A stretch of DNA of 64,000 nucleotides from JBBQKG01 sp038326655 (GCA_038326655.1 JBBQKG010000010.1:1-64000), one strand, 5' to 3'; numbered from the stretch's first letter, positions 8,640-17,690 are shown. Made by a program: numbers and translations. The notes: generated by a model from the sequence alone, not told the origin.

Positions 8640-10622
8640 TCAGCGCGGCGGGAGGTACTCGATCGGCTTGGGCTTGCCGATCAGGAAGCCCTGCGCATAG
8701 TCGACGCCGAGCTCGCGGATCAGGTCGAGCGTAGTCTGGTGCTCGACCCCCTCGGCGATCGTCTTGACGCCGAAGTTCTGCGCGACGGCGATGATCGACT
8801 TGACGATCTTCTGGTCCGAGGGATCGATCGCGAGATACCGGACGAACTCGATGTCGATCTTGAGGAAGTCGACCGGTAGGTGCTTCAAGTAGGCAAAGGT
8901 GCCGTAGCCGGTTCCGAAGTCGTCGAGCGCGAAACCACAGCCCAGGCCGTGGAGGCGCCAGGCGAAATCGCGCGCGGCGTCGAGGTTCTCCGCCGCGGCC
9001 GTCTCCGTGATCTCGAAGATCAGATGGTCTGGCTGGACGTCGTGGTCCCGGATCTGCGTCTCGATCAGCTGGATCAGCTCCGGGTCGCCGATGCTCTTGC
9101 CCGAGAGATTCACCTCGACCCGCCGGTCCTTCGCGAGCTTGACGGCCTCGGCGACGACCCAGCGGTCGATCTCCTGGACCAGTCCGAAGCGCTCGGCCGG
9201 CGGCAGGAAGTCGCCGGGCATCACAAGGTCCTCGACGCCGCCGCCGCCGCGCATGCGCACGAGCAATTCCTCCTGGTGGATCGTGTTCGTGACCAGGTTG
9301 AGGATCGGCTGCGTATGAAGCACGAGCTTGGATTCGCGGACCGCCTCGCGCACCCGGATCGACCAGTCGACCTCGGCCTGCAGCTCCTGCTCGCGCGCCT
9401 TGCGCTCGGTGATGTCCGTCGAGATCCCGCAGACCGCGTAAACCTCGCCCTCGCTGTCGCGAAGCGGAAACTTCTGTGTCAAATAGGTGCGGTCGCCGCC
9501 ACGGCGCCAGATCACCTCTTCCTCGTCGACCACCTCCCCCTCCTCGAGCACCTTGCGGTCGCTTGCGCGCGCGCGCCCGGCGACGTCCAGCGGGAGGATC
9601 GTCTCATCGGTCTGCCCGACCATCGACGCCTGCTCGACCTGGAACATGCGGCCGAACTCCCGGTTGACGAAGAGGTAGCGAAAGGAGCGGTCCTTCGCAT
9701 AGATCACCGACGACGAGTTGTCGATGATCGACTGGAACTGCTCGTGGCTCTGGCGGAGCGCGCTCTCGGCGCGCTTACGGTCGGTGATGTCCTGGACCGT
9801 CCCCACGATCAGTGTGGCCCGGCCGCCGTCCATCACCACGTCGCCGTGGTTCTCGACGATCCTGACCTCGCCGTCCGGACGCACGATCCGCACTTGATAC
9901 TCGAAGCGGCCCGGGCGTCTCTGAACATCGGCCAGTCGCTGCTCGACGAGCTCCCGGTCCTCCGCGTGGACCAGCTGGTTGATCGAGCCGTCGAGGGTGT
10001 GGTCGAACTGTCCCGGGCGGACGCCGCAGATCCGGCACAGCTCCTCGGAAAGCGTGACGGATTTCGCAGCGATGTCGTATTCCCAGCTTCCGATCTGGGC
10101 GAGGCGCTGGGCGTCGGCGAGGCGCGCCTGGCTGTCGCGGACCTTCGCCTCGGCATGCTTGCGGTCCGTGATGTCGAGCATCACGCCCTGCATGAAGGGA
10201 CGGCCCAGGTCGTCGTCGGTAACCACAGTGGCCTGGTCGTGGAACCAGATCACGCTCCCGTCGCGGGCGATCATCCTGTACTGCGAGTTGAGCGGCTCGC
10301 CGCTCTCGCGGCTGCGCTCCTCGTCGTGCAGGGCGCGGTCGCGGTCCGCCGGGTGCAGGCACCGGAACCACAGGGTCGTGTCCGCACACCACTCCTCCGC
10401 CTTGTAGCCGAGGATCGTCTCGATCTGCGGACTTGCATAGATCCACTGGCCCGCCTCTCCGGGCTCGGCCGTGTAGACGATGCCGGGGATGCGCTCGACC
10501 AGGGTGCGGTAGCCCTCGAGCACCGTCTCACCCGGCCCGCGCCCGGCCGTGGGCAGCGCGGCCTGCAAGGAGGCTGGTGCATCACCGTTGGGCATGCGGT
10601 CAAGGGCCTTTCGAGTTGCCAT
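8640..10622 (-). CDS. PAS-PAS-PAS-EAL cyclic-di-GMP phosphodiesterase
   Basis: 660 residues, soluble, with three PAS/PAC units (about 38-160, 165-285 and 290-410), each ending in a 'DITDRK' or 'DITERK' signature, followed by an EAL domain (about 415-655). The EAL active-site set is present: 'HQEELLVR' (the Glu of the EAL motif, here EEL), 'VNLSGKSI', 'FEITET', 'LDDFGTGYGT', 'LKIDIEF', 'TIAEGVE' and 'AQGFLIGKP'. This predicts hydrolysis of c-di-GMP to pGpG. There is no GGDEF domain. Sensory input through the PAS units is expected to set activity. ATG 10622 gives MATRKALDRM; the divergent neighbour begins at 10785. Confidence 0.88.
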   Translation of the reverse strand: MATRKALDRMPNGDAPASLQAALPTAGRGPGETVLEGYRTLVERIPGIVYTAEPGEAGQWIYASPQIETILGYKAEEWCADTTLWFRCLHPADRDRALHDEERSRESGEPLNSQYRMIARDGSVIWFHDQATVVTDDDLGRPFMQGVMLDITDRKHAEAKVRDSQARLADAQRLAQIGSWEYDIAAKSVTLSEELCRICGVRPGQFDHTLDGSINQLVHAEDRELVEQRLADVQRRPGRFEYQVRIVRPDGEVRIVENHGDVVMDGGRATLIVGTVQDITDRKRAESALRQSHEQFQSIIDNSSSVIYAKDRSFRYLFVNREFGRMFQVEQASMVGQTDETILPLDVAGRARASDRKVLEEGEVVDEEEVIWRRGGDRTYLTQKFPLRDSEGEVYAVCGISTDITERKAREQELQAEVDWSIRVREAVRESKLVLHTQPILNLVTNTIHQEELLVRMRGGGGVEDLVMPGDFLPPAERFGLVQEIDRWVVAEAVKLAKDRRVEVNLSGKSIGDPELIQLIETQIRDHDVQPDHLIFEITETAAAENLDAARDFAWRLHGLGCGFALDDFGTGYGTFAYLKHLPVDFLKIDIEFVRYLAIDPSDQKIVKSIIAVAQNFGVKTIAEGVEHQTTLDLIRELGVDYAQGFLIGKPKPIEYLPPR

Positions 10623-10784
10623 GGGAGCCGGCCTCCCGGGCGCTTCGGGCCGCCCCGGGCGGGGCGATCCCTCCTGCGCGCGGGCAGGCTCTTTCTATAT
10701 CGGCAGGCGGCTTTTCGAGCGTGAGTGCGGAATTGGAGGCCTGGCCATCGCGTTTCGTGCCCTCGCTACGCTCGAGTGGCAACG

Positions 10785-12002
10785 ATGTCGCTGAGCCGTC
10801 GACAGTTCCTGATCGGGGCGGGGGGACTGGCGGCAGCCGCGGCCGCCGGAGGATTAGCCTCGGTTGAGCGCCTCTCCGACCACAGCGCGGGCGTCTCGCC
10901 CGCCGCCGCCTCGCTGCGAAAGTGCATCTCGCTGGGCGGCCCAGGCCCACTGCGCCAGGACGACCATCCCGACGACTACCGGCTCTGGGGCAATCGCGAG
11001 TACATCCGTGACCTCAGCGGGACCGCGTGGGTCAAGCTCTGGGTGTCCTGGTACGACCTCCAGCAGGAGCTCGGCGCACCCCCTGCCGACCGCTCGTACT
11101 CGTGGCACCAGCTCGACGGTGCGCCCGGCGGCCATGCATGGATCCGGCGGCTGGACCGGCAGATCGAGGCCGCACAGGAGGACGGCGTCGGCGTGATCCT
11201 GACGCTCCACCACACCCATCCGACCTGGGCCACGGGCGCGGCCGGCGCCGATCCCGCCGACCCGTCCAAGCCGGCCGAGCAAAAGCTCCCGCTCGACGTG
11301 TCGCCCGACGGGCCGTGGGCCTGGTTCGTCGCGTATCTGATCGCGCGCTATCGCAAGCGCGACCGACCCGGCCCGTCGATCGACGCGCTCGAGATCTGCA
11401 ACGAGCCGAACTTCCTGTCCTGGCCCCAGGAGGGCATCGTCGAGACGACGGCGCAGATGATCCGCTCGGCGGCACGGCTCTCGGCGACCTGGGGCCCTAC
11501 GCCGATTCTCGCGCCCGCGACGTCCGACTTCCCTGACCGGACGACGCAAGCCCTGGCCGGCCTCAGCGGGACCGTCTGGAGCGACTTCACGGCCGGCGTG
11601 CTCCGCGCGCTGGCCGGCTTCCGGGCGCTGGTGCCGTTGCGCTGGTCCCATCACAACTACCGTGACATCCGGCTCGGCACGGCGCGCGCCGAAGACGTGC
11701 TCGCGATGCTTCGCAGCGCCGGTTGGGCGAGCGACGTGGCGCCCCTGTGGCTGACGGAGGGAGGCCTCAACCTGGCCGAGGATGCCGGTGACGAGGCAGC
11801 CCGGCGCGGTCAGGCCGACGCGATCGTCCAGAGCTTCGAGCGCATGAGGAGACTCCCGGACGTCTATATGTGGACCCAGCACACGGTCAGTGACAAGCCG
11901 GGCAACACCTTCAAGGGCGGCCTGCGTGACGACTTCAGGTGGAGTGAGGGGCCGGGCAGGAGACGGCCGTCCTGGTACGCCTGGCGCGACCTTTCCGGCT
12001 GA
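10785..12002 (+). CDS. Tat-exported clan GH-A-like glycoside hydrolase
   Basis: ATG 10785 opens with a twin-arginine signal, 'SLSRRQFLIGAGGLAAAAAA', so the 405-residue product is probably exported folded. The TIM-barrel body carries 'EICNEPNF' (acid/base Glu207 in the NEP motif) and 'LWLTEGGL' (nucleophile Glu325), the pair typical of clan GH-A families such as GH5 and GH39. 'RWSHHNYRD' and 'YMWTQHTV' lie on strands expected near the active site. The substrate cannot be assigned. The frame is open further upstream to 10725, but that extension lacks a signal and is unlikely. It is divergent from the PAS-EAL gene across 162 bases. Confidence 0.8.
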   Translation: MSLSRRQFLIGAGGLAAAAAAGGLASVERLSDHSAGVSPAAASLRKCISLGGPGPLRQDDHPDDYRLWGNREYIRDLSGTAWVKLWVSWYDLQQELGAPPADRSYSWHQLDGAPGGHAWIRRLDRQIEAAQEDGVGVILTLHHTHPTWATGAAGADPADPSKPAEQKLPLDVSPDGPWAWFVAYLIARYRKRDRPGPSIDALEICNEPNFLSWPQEGIVETTAQMIRSAARLSATWGPTPILAPATSDFPDRTTQALAGLSGTVWSDFTAGVLRALAGFRALVPLRWSHHNYRDIRLGTARAEDVLAMLRSAGWASDVAPLWLTEGGLNLAEDAGDEAARRGQADAIVQSFERMRRLPDVYMWTQHTVSDKPGNTFKGGLRDDFRWSEGPGRRRPSWYAWRDLSG

Positions 12003-12136
12003 CGGGCGGCCACGGGTGAGATTCGGGCAGGTCCCGCCTCGTGGTCTCGGCAAACGGCACACACGCGCCACAACACGTGCCGCATGATCGGCTGCGTCAA
12101 GGCGGAATCGCAACAGCACGAAAGGAGGCGATGCAC

Positions 12137-12358
12137 ATGCCCGAGCGACTTCGGCGAGGGGACCGCGTCGAGTGGAACTTCGGCCGCGGCAAGGCAGTCG
12201 GCGTGGTGCAGCGAAAGCTGACCGCGCCGACCACGATCGGCAGGCAGAAGGTCGCGGCCAGGCCCGACGATCCGCGCTACCTGGTCAAGACCGAGCGATC
12301 GGGAAAGGAGGCCGCGCACAAGGCGGAAGCGCTGCGAAAGATCCCGCGCTCGCGCTGA
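12137..12358 (+). CDS. DUF2945 (HVA1/Tudor-like) small protein
   Basis: 73 residues starting MPERLRRGDRVEWNFG. ATG 12137 was chosen over ATG 12131 because AAAGGAGG at 12121-12128 is then eight bases upstream. The pattern of 'GDRVEW', 'GKAVGVVQRKLT', 'DPRYLVKTERSGKEAAHK' and a basic tail matches the DUF2945 family, a small SH3/Tudor-like barrel. The cellular role of the family is not established; the basic composition would fit nucleic-acid or partner binding. It stands alone and is convergent with the DUF892 gene, whose stop lies 22 bases away. Confidence 0.85.
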   Translation: MPERLRRGDRVEWNFGRGKAVGVVQRKLTAPTTIGRQKVAARPDDPRYLVKTERSGKEAAHKAEALRKIPRSR

Positions 12359-12380
12359 GGGCGGCCTCCATCCCGCTTTC

Positions 12381-13358
12381 CTAGGCTGCCACCCCCTGCG
12401 CGTCGAGGGACGCCTCGACCGCGCGGTCGAACTCGCCGGCGATCTTCTGCGCGGCCGCGCGCTCCTGGGCCAGGATCAGATCCGCCGTCTCGACCGTCGC
12501 ATGGTCGCCTGCACGCGCAGCGACGCGCTTCAGCAGCTCGTAGCCCGCGATCTCGAGGTGCTCGAAGGCGAATGCGAAGGCGGCCAGCTTCCCGGGCGTG
12601 TCCGGCTGCGCCTGAAAGAACGCGCCCCAGTTCAGCGCGCCCAGACGCATCGCGGCGTCCTTCAGCTTGTTCGGGGACGCGCCATGCGCTTCCAGGCGCT
12701 CCTCGACGCGCCGCTGCTGCGCGCGCGTCTCTTCGAGATGCTCCTCGAACAGGCGCGCCAGCTGCGGCTCGCCGACGATCTTAGGACCGCGCTCGAGCAG
12801 CGCGATCGCCTGGCTCTCGATCGCGTGGGCGTCGGCGAGGTACTTCACGAGCTGTTCCTCGAGGTCGTCCGGCTGAAGCTCCCGCAGCGACGCCTCGACC
12901 GCGCGGTCGAAGCAGGCCGCAAGCCGGCCCGCCATGCTGCGCTCCTCGTCCCGGATGCGTCGCCCGATGTCGGCCGTCTCGTGGTCGCCGACACGTTCCG
13001 CGACCCGGATCAGCAGCTCGTAGCCGGCGAGCTCAAGGTGCTCGTAGGAATACGCGTGCGCGGTCAGCTTGCCGGGGGTGTCCGGCTGGGAGCGCGCGAA
13101 CAGCACGAACGCCTCGCCGCCGGCGCGCATCACCACCTCTTTCAGCTTCGACGGGGCGGCGCCCCGCGCCTCGAGGCGCTCACGCACGAGCCGCTCCTGG
13201 TTCTCCGTTTCCGCGAGGTGCCGGCGGAACACCTCGGCGAGCTCGGGATCGCCCGCGATGTCCGGGGCCGCGCGAAGCTGCTGTAGCGCCTGCACCTCGA
13301 TCGAGTGGGCATCCGTCAGGTACTTGTCGAGCTGCTCATCGAGCGTGTCGCTTGGCAT
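12381..13358 (-). CDS. Tandem DUF892 ferritin-like protein
   Basis: 325 residues from ATG 13358 with AAGGAG upstream. The protein is two similar four-helix units. Unit 1 (about 1-155) carries 'DAHSIEVQALQQL', 'HLAETENQERLVRERL', 'EHLELAGYELL' and 'GDHETADI'. Unit 2 (about 165-320) repeats them as 'DAHAIESQAIALL', 'HLEETRAQQRRVEERL', 'EHLEIAGYELL' and 'GDHATVET'. The repeated Glu and His residues would sit at a di-iron-like centre as in other DUF892 (YciE/YciF) ferritin-like proteins, which are often stress induced. No enzymatic activity is proven for the family. Linked double-domain forms are less common than single ones. Divergent from the amidase fusion. Confidence 0.85.
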   Translation of the reverse strand: MPSDTLDEQLDKYLTDAHSIEVQALQQLRAAPDIAGDPELAEVFRRHLAETENQERLVRERLEARGAAPSKLKEVVMRAGGEAFVLFARSQPDTPGKLTAHAYSYEHLELAGYELLIRVAERVGDHETADIGRRIRDEERSMAGRLAACFDRAVEASLRELQPDDLEEQLVKYLADAHAIESQAIALLERGPKIVGEPQLARLFEEHLEETRAQQRRVEERLEAHGASPNKLKDAAMRLGALNWGAFFQAQPDTPGKLAAFAFAFEHLEIAGYELLKRVAARAGDHATVETADLILAQERAAAQKIAGEFDRAVEASLDAQGVAA

Positions 13359-13459
13359 CTGCCTCTCCTTCGCTGGTCGTCCTGGGTCGGTGTGCTCTGT
13401 CCCGATACCCGCTGTTGCACGGACGCCAACATCGCCACGGCACGTCAAGCTCTTGCACG

Positions 13460-14794
13460 ATGAGCAAGTGGATGCCCTTTGCGCTGCTCGCCGCAGCGAC
13501 GGTGCTCGCCTCGGCGCTCGCCGCGAGTTCCGGCGCCGGCAGCCCCCGCACGCCCGCCGCTGCCACATCGCCGCGGCCTTCGGTCGTCCAGAGCCCGATC
13601 CCCTTCGGCCAGCGGCGAAAGCGCGAGATGCGGCGCTACGCCGAGCGCCACTACGGCATTCACACATACGCGCTGCGCGATCCGAAGGTGATCGTCGAGC
13701 ACTTCACGGGCAGCGACAGCTACCAGGCCGCCCATGACACCTTCGCCGCCGATCGCCCGGACGTCGAGTTGCACGAGTTGCCCGGCGTCTGCGCGCACTT
13801 CGTGATCGACCGGCGCGGCGTGATCCATCAGCTCGTGCCGCTGCGGATCATGTGCCGCCACACCGTCGGCCTCAACTGGACCGCAATCGGCATCGAGCAC
13901 GTCGGGACCAGCGACAGCGATGTGGTCTCCAACACCCGTCAGCTCTCGGCATCTCTGCGGCTGACCCGCTGGCTTCAGGATCGCTATGGGATCCGCACGC
14001 GCGACGTGATCGGCCACAGCGAGAGCCTGCGCAGTCCCTACCACCACGAGCGCGTGCGGGCGCTCCAGCACCAGACACACGCCGACTTCAGGCACGCGAC
14101 GATGCGCGCCTACCGCCGCCGGCTGTCCCACCCGGGCTCCACCGCAGCCTCACGCGAGGCGGCCCCAGAGGTGGCACTGGGGCGCTCAGCCCAGGGCCGG
14201 CGGATCGTCGCGGTCGAGCGCGGCGACCCGGCCGCCGCGCGCAGGGTGCTCGTGATCGGCGCGATCCACGGTGACGAGACCGCCGGCATCGCGATCACGC
14301 GGCGCCTTCGCCGCAGCCCGGCTCCCGCGGACGCTGCGCTCTGGCTCGTCGACACGATCAACCCGGACGGCGTCGCCGCACACACCCGCCAGAACGCGAG
14401 GGGCGTCGACCTGAACCGCAACTTCCCCCAGGGGTGGCGCCGTCTCGGGCGCCGCGGAGATCTGACCTGGTCCGGACCCCGTGCCCTCTCGGAGCCGGAG
14501 ACGCGCATCGCCCGCGCGCTCATCCGCCGCGTCCACCCGACGGTCACGATTTGGTTTCACCAGCCGCTTGAACTCGTCGACCGCTCCGGCGGCGACGTCG
14601 CCGTCGAGCGGCGGTTCGCGCGACTCGCCGGTTTGCCGCTTCGCCACGTCACGCCGTACCCCGGGACGGCCACGCGCTGGCAGAACGATCGCTTTAGCGG
14701 GAGCACCGCCTTCGTGGTCGAGCTACGCCGAGGATCCCTCACGGCGGCCGAGCGAACGCGGATCGCAAACGCGGTGCTCGCCGTGACCGGCTAG
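13460..14794 (+). CDS. Secreted fusion: N-acetylmuramoyl-L-alanine amidase + M14 carboxypeptidase
   Basis: 444 residues from ATG 13460 with signal peptide MSKWMPFALLAAATVLASAL. An amidase_2/PGRP-type domain (about 60-210) shows Zn-ligand candidates His81 ('VEHFTGS') and His134 ('MCRHTVGLNW'), and 'DVIGHSES' with His186. An M14 zinc carboxypeptidase domain (about 235-444) shows His270 and Glu273 ('GAIHGDETAG'), 'NPDGV', 'GVDLNRNFP', His367 ('WFHQPLE') and the general base Glu421 ('FVVELR'). The first domain would cut the glycan-peptide bond of peptidoglycan. The second resembles MpaA-type enzymes that cleave the gamma-D-Glu/mDAP bond. Together they could strip and process stem peptides outside the membrane. 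Confidence 0.85.
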   Translation: MSKWMPFALLAAATVLASALAASSGAGSPRTPAAATSPRPSVVQSPIPFGQRRKREMRRYAERHYGIHTYALRDPKVIVEHFTGSDSYQAAHDTFAADRPDVELHELPGVCAHFVIDRRGVIHQLVPLRIMCRHTVGLNWTAIGIEHVGTSDSDVVSNTRQLSASLRLTRWLQDRYGIRTRDVIGHSESLRSPYHHERVRALQHQTHADFRHATMRAYRRRLSHPGSTAASREAAPEVALGRSAQGRRIVAVERGDPAAARRVLVIGAIHGDETAGIAITRRLRRSPAPADAALWLVDTINPDGVAAHTRQNARGVDLNRNFPQGWRRLGRRGDLTWSGPRALSEPETRIARALIRRVHPTVTIWFHQPLELVDRSGGDVAVERRFARLAGLPLRHVTPYPGTATRWQNDRFSGSTAFVVELRRGSLTAAERTRIANAVLAVTG

Positions 14795-14824
14795 CCGACC
14801 CAGGGACCTCTTTGAGACAGCCTC

Positions 14825-15808
14825 TTACAGCTGTGGCGTGCAAACGACCACGACGCAGCCGCCGACGCCGTTGCCCGAGGCCGTGTTCTCGCCGCCGTCG
14901 ATCGTGCCCAGCACGGCGTCCACGCCCCAATCGCTGTTGTTGTTGGCGCTGTTCTTGATCAGCGTCGCGCCAGGGAGACCCACCACGATTCCCGAGCCGG
15001 TGTTGGCCTCCGCGGTGTTGAAGCGGACGAGTGCGCTGGGATCGGAGATGAAGAGGCCGTCGGAGTTGCCCGACACCGAGTTCGTCTGAAGCTTCGCGTT
15101 GTCGCCGGTGATGACGATCCCGGAATCGCATGACGTGACGGTGTTGAGGGCGATCTTCGCGACGCCGTAGCCGTCCACCGCCAGGCCGTTGAACCCGCAG
15201 GAGTCGACCTTGTTGCGAACCACGAGCGGGTTGTCGCCGCTGACGATGATGGCGTCGTCGGGCCCGCCCGTGACATGGTTGCCCCACAGATAGCTGTTGG
15301 AGCCCTCGACGTCCGCGGCCAGCGTTCCAGCCGAGTTGAACGTGCTGTGGTACAGGTAGTTGTCGTCACCGAGGAAGAACAGACCGTTGGTAAACGAGGT
15401 AAGCGTCATTCCCTTGATCGCGCTGCTGTTCGCCTGCAGGAAGATGCCCGTGTCGAACCCGGAGATCGTGCCGCCGCGAATCGTCACGCCGGTGTGCGCG
15501 AGGCCGTCGTCGGTGATCCCGAACGAGGCGCCGTTCGAGGTGACGCCGGCGCCCTGGACCGTGTGCTGGGCAAGCTGAAGGGTGATGTTGTCGGCACCGA
15601 TGATGAGGCCGATGTCGTCGGGATTGCTGCAGACGACGTCGTTGTCGAGCACGGTGTTCTGCGTGACGGTGTCGCCGCATGCAAGCGTCACCGCAGACGC
15701 TTTCGTTGCCGCCACGCACAGCGTCAGGGCAAGCGCGGCGACGATGAGCACTGCATGCAGCCCAAGCGGGTTGAGCCAATCAGACGCCATCCGTACGCGC
15801 GGAACCAT
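14825..15808 (-). CDS. Secreted right-handed parallel beta-helix protein
   Basis: 327 residues from ATG 15808, chosen for GGAGGAGCTC just upstream. A signal helix (LHAVLIVAALALTLCVAATK) precedes a body of about ten short turns rich in Asn and Gly ('NTVTSCDSGIVITGDN', 'NSVSGNSDGLFISD', 'NTAEANTGSGIVVG'), the hallmark of pectate-lyase-like parallel beta-helices (NosD/CASH type). Such proteins bind or cut surface polysaccharides; no catalytic residues can be assigned, so enzyme activity is unproven. It has the same architecture as, but little similarity to, the beta-helix protein at 26914-28449. Confidence 0.75.
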   Translation of the reverse strand: MVPRVRMASDWLNPLGLHAVLIVAALALTLCVAATKASAVTLACGDTVTQNTVLDNDVVCSNPDDIGLIIGADNITLQLAQHTVQGAGVTSNGASFGITDDGLAHTGVTIRGGTISGFDTGIFLQANSSAIKGMTLTSFTNGLFFLGDDNYLYHSTFNSAGTLAADVEGSNSYLWGNHVTGGPDDAIIVSGDNPLVVRNKVDSCGFNGLAVDGYGVAKIALNTVTSCDSGIVITGDNAKLQTNSVSGNSDGLFISDPSALVRFNTAEANTGSGIVVGLPGATLIKNSANNNSDWGVDAVLGTIDGGENTASGNGVGGCVVVVCTPQL

Positions 15809-15840
15809 GTTGAGCTCCTCCGTGATTGCTGCGAACCTGG

Positions 15841-15864
15841 GCAAGCCTATTGCAACAGGCCTGC
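15841..15864. repeat. Imperfect inverted repeat upstream of the beta-helix gene
   Basis: GCAAGCCT and AGGCCTGC form arms of eight pairs (one G-U-type mismatch) around a TTGCAA centre, ending 32 bases before the ATG at 15808. The position would suit an operator or a leader hairpin. No regulator is identified. Confidence 0.35.
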
Positions 15865-15947
15865 GGGCGCTACCCGGTGGCCGCCAAAAGGGCTGCTCGA
15901 AGGCTGGTTTCGGCGTCCGTTACCGCGAGCGACGGGCAGCGCGCCTG

Positions 15948-16151
15948 CTACGGCTTGACGGGTCCGGGCGACTTCGAGGCCGACTTAACCCACAGCTCGG
16001 GCTTGACGGGAGCGAACGTCTCGAATACCGAATCGTCGTCCGTGGTGCCAAGTCCCGCGGATGCACGCTCGGCCGCCTGCCGCCCCTTGCTGGGAATCCG
16101 GCCGTTGTCCCTGCCGATCCAGTTGTCGTTCGGCTCAAGTTCCTTACCCAT
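15948..16151 (-). CDS. Small hypothetical protein
   Basis: 67 residues starting MGKELEPNDNWIGRDNGRI and ending KSPGPVKP. It is hydrophilic, acidic in the middle ('GTTDDDSVFETF') and has no signal or membrane helix. The ribosome site is poor (GGGGGCG). It is the last member of a run of small minus-strand genes (16290-18168), which is the main reason to believe it. No family is recognised. An open frame on the opposite strand crosses the region but has no protein-like features. Confidence 0.45.
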   Translation of the reverse strand: MGKELEPNDNWIGRDNGRIPSKGRQAAERASAGLGTTDDDSVFETFAPVKPELWVKSASKSPGPVKP

Positions 16152-16289
16152 GCACGCCCCCCACGTCGAGTGGCCCCGTCGCCAACCCCTGAAAAAGGAC
16201 GCGCGGGCTCCCCCCCACCTTACAGGGAGGATCGCCGCGCCGCCCGAGAATCCCCTGGGCATCGGTGCACCGAGCCACCGGGCGCCGGC

Positions 16290-16394
16290 TCAGAGCACGC
16301 GCGTGAGGATGAACACGATGATGATGATCAGGATGATCAGGCCGACGAGCCCGAGCCCGAGAGCGGCGACGGGCGGTGCGAATACAACTGCCAT
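16290..16394 (-). CDS. 34-residue single-pass membrane microprotein
   Basis: ATG 16394 is preceded by AAAGGAG at ideal spacing. The product is a short MAVVFAPPVAALGLGL start, one strongly hydrophobic helix of Leu/Ile/Val and a short basic end (TRVL). Size and composition fit a membrane microprotein; function is unknown. It follows the coiled-coil gene by 91 bases within a group of small stress-type genes. The codon for each helix residue is GC-rich except the ATC-ATC-ATC run, which matches the surrounding genes. Confidence 0.65.
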   Translation of the reverse strand: MAVVFAPPVAALGLGLVGLIILIIIIVFILTRVL

Positions 16395-16485
16395 GTGGTC
16401 TCCTTTCGTCGTTTGGCATGACCGTCCATACCCGCTTGGCGGCTTTCACGCACGAAAAAGGGAGGCAGGCCGCCCGCAGCAGGCC

Positions 16486-17142
16486 TCACGCAGGCGAGGC
16501 ACCGTTCTTCCGACCGTTGGCACCGCCCCGCTTTCGCACGGCTTTGGTCTTACCGGCCGCCGAACCCAGGCGCTGGGCCTCGTTCTTGGCGGTTAGTGCA
16601 TCCTGCTTTTTCGCCAGCGCATCAGCCTCTTCCTCGAGCTGCTGGAGCCGCGTGCGTTTCACGCGATCTTCGATTGCATCCTCCTTGTGGGCCGTGGCCT
16701 GCTGGCTCGCCTCCCGCCGCCGGGACTGGAGATCGGCGATCCGGCGAGTTTCTGCCTGGCGCCGCTGCTCCGCGCGCTGCTTTCGGTCTGCCGCGCGGCG
16801 GGCCGTCTGACGGCGCTGGTCCTCCACCTTCTGCTCCTTGATCGAGAGCCGTTGGTCCGCCTGCTCTGACCGCGTCTGTGCTTCGACCCGCAGCCGGCCG
16901 GCTCGCTCACGCTCGTCTGCGGCCAGCCGCCGGCGATTGGCGTCTCGCACGAGCTCTTCGTCGCGCAAGGTCCTGCCGGCGATGCCGCGCAGGCCGGCTT
17001 CGAGACGGTCCAGCGCGATCGTCCCGCCGGAATCGTCAGCCCTCCGATTGCGCGTGCGCACGCCAACGGCGGCGTCCAACGGGAGCCGCAGCAGCTTGAC
17101 GTAGCCGCCGACAGCCGATCTCGAGATCGTGCGCAAGCTCAT
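16486..17142 (-). CDS. Charged coiled-coil protein coupled to CsbD-like gene
   Basis: 218 residues. A conserved-looking head (MSLRTISRSAVGGYVKLLR LPLD, then 'RTLRDEELVRDANRRRLAAD') is followed by a long Arg/Gln/Glu/Ala-rich coiled coil (about 70-190) and a basic tail (KAVRKRGGANGRKNGAS). No signal peptide or membrane helix is seen. The ATG overlaps the stop of the upstream CsbD-like gene as ATGA (17139-17142), so the two are translationally coupled and both products are rich in heptads. An interaction between them is a reasonable inference; the role is unknown. Confidence 0.7.
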   Translation of the reverse strand: MSLRTISRSAVGGYVKLLRLPLDAAVGVRTRNRRADDSGGTIALDRLEAGLRGIAGRTLRDEELVRDANRRRLAADERERAGRLRVEAQTRSEQADQRLSIKEQKVEDQRRQTARRAADRKQRAEQRRQAETRRIADLQSRRREASQQATAHKEDAIEDRVKRTRLQQLEEEADALAKKQDALTAKNEAQRLGSAAGKTKAVRKRGGANGRKNGASPA

Positions 17143-17648
17143 GGTGTCTCCTCGGGGTCGATTGCGTTTGCTCTCGCTTCGGAGTGACGCGCTTCCTGCT
17201 CGAGGCGCGTGACCGCCCGTTCCTCGGCCAGCCGCTCGGCTTCTGCTTGCTGCTCGGTCCTTGTCGCCGCCGACTGCTGTCGCTGCCGCTCACTCTCGGC
17301 GACCGCCTTCTCCTGCTCGGCACGCTTGGCCGCCTCCCGCTCGCGCTCGCGCTGCTCATGGTGAATTGCGGCCTCCCGCTCCTTGGTGGCAAGTTCCGTC
17401 TTCAGGCGCTCACGTTCGAGCTCGTTGTCCGCCTTGGCGACCTCGACCTCGGTCTCAGCATGCCGCTGCCGGGCCTCGGCGTCTGCCTGTGCTGCCTCGG
17501 TCTCGGCCTCTACCTGGGCCTGCTGCAGGCGGCCCTCTCGGGCAAGGTGCTCGTTGCCCAGTAGGGACCCGGCGGCCGCCTTGGCCTTGCCGGCAAGTTT
17601 GCCGAGGGGGCCGCCCGCGGTCTGCTCGGGCGTCGTTGGATCGGTCAT
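17139..17648 (-). CDS. CsbD-like protein with long coiled-coil extension
   Basis: 169 residues from ATG 17648 with AAAGGAG upstream. Residues 12-50 ('GKLAGKAKAAAGSLLGNEHL', 'AREGRLQQAQVEAE') resemble the CsbD family of small general-stress proteins, which are usually about 60 residues. Here it continues into about 110 residues of Glu/Arg/Ala coiled coil ('REREREAAKRAEQEKAVAE'). CsbD proteins are induced by general stress but have no known biochemical activity. The stop overlaps the start of the next coiled-coil gene. Neighbouring micro-membrane genes suggest an envelope or stress cassette. Confidence 0.75.
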   Translation of the reverse strand: MTDPTTPEQTAGGPLGKLAGKAKAAAGSLLGNEHLAREGRLQQAQVEAETEAAQADAEARQRHAETEVEVAKADNELERERLKTELATKEREAAIHHEQREREREAAKRAEQEKAVAESERQRQQSAATRTEQQAEAERLAEERAVTRLEQEARHSEARANAIDPEETP

Positions 17649-17690
17649 GTGTCTCCTTTGAAAGTTGTCTGCGGGCTGTGCGCCCGCTCC

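Noticed and set aside
15809..15947. Possible riboswitch in the leader of the beta-helix gene
   Set aside because: Pieces such as GGACGCCGAAACCAGCC recall c-di-GMP aptamers, but the CAAACC/tetraloop core and the order of elements do not fit.
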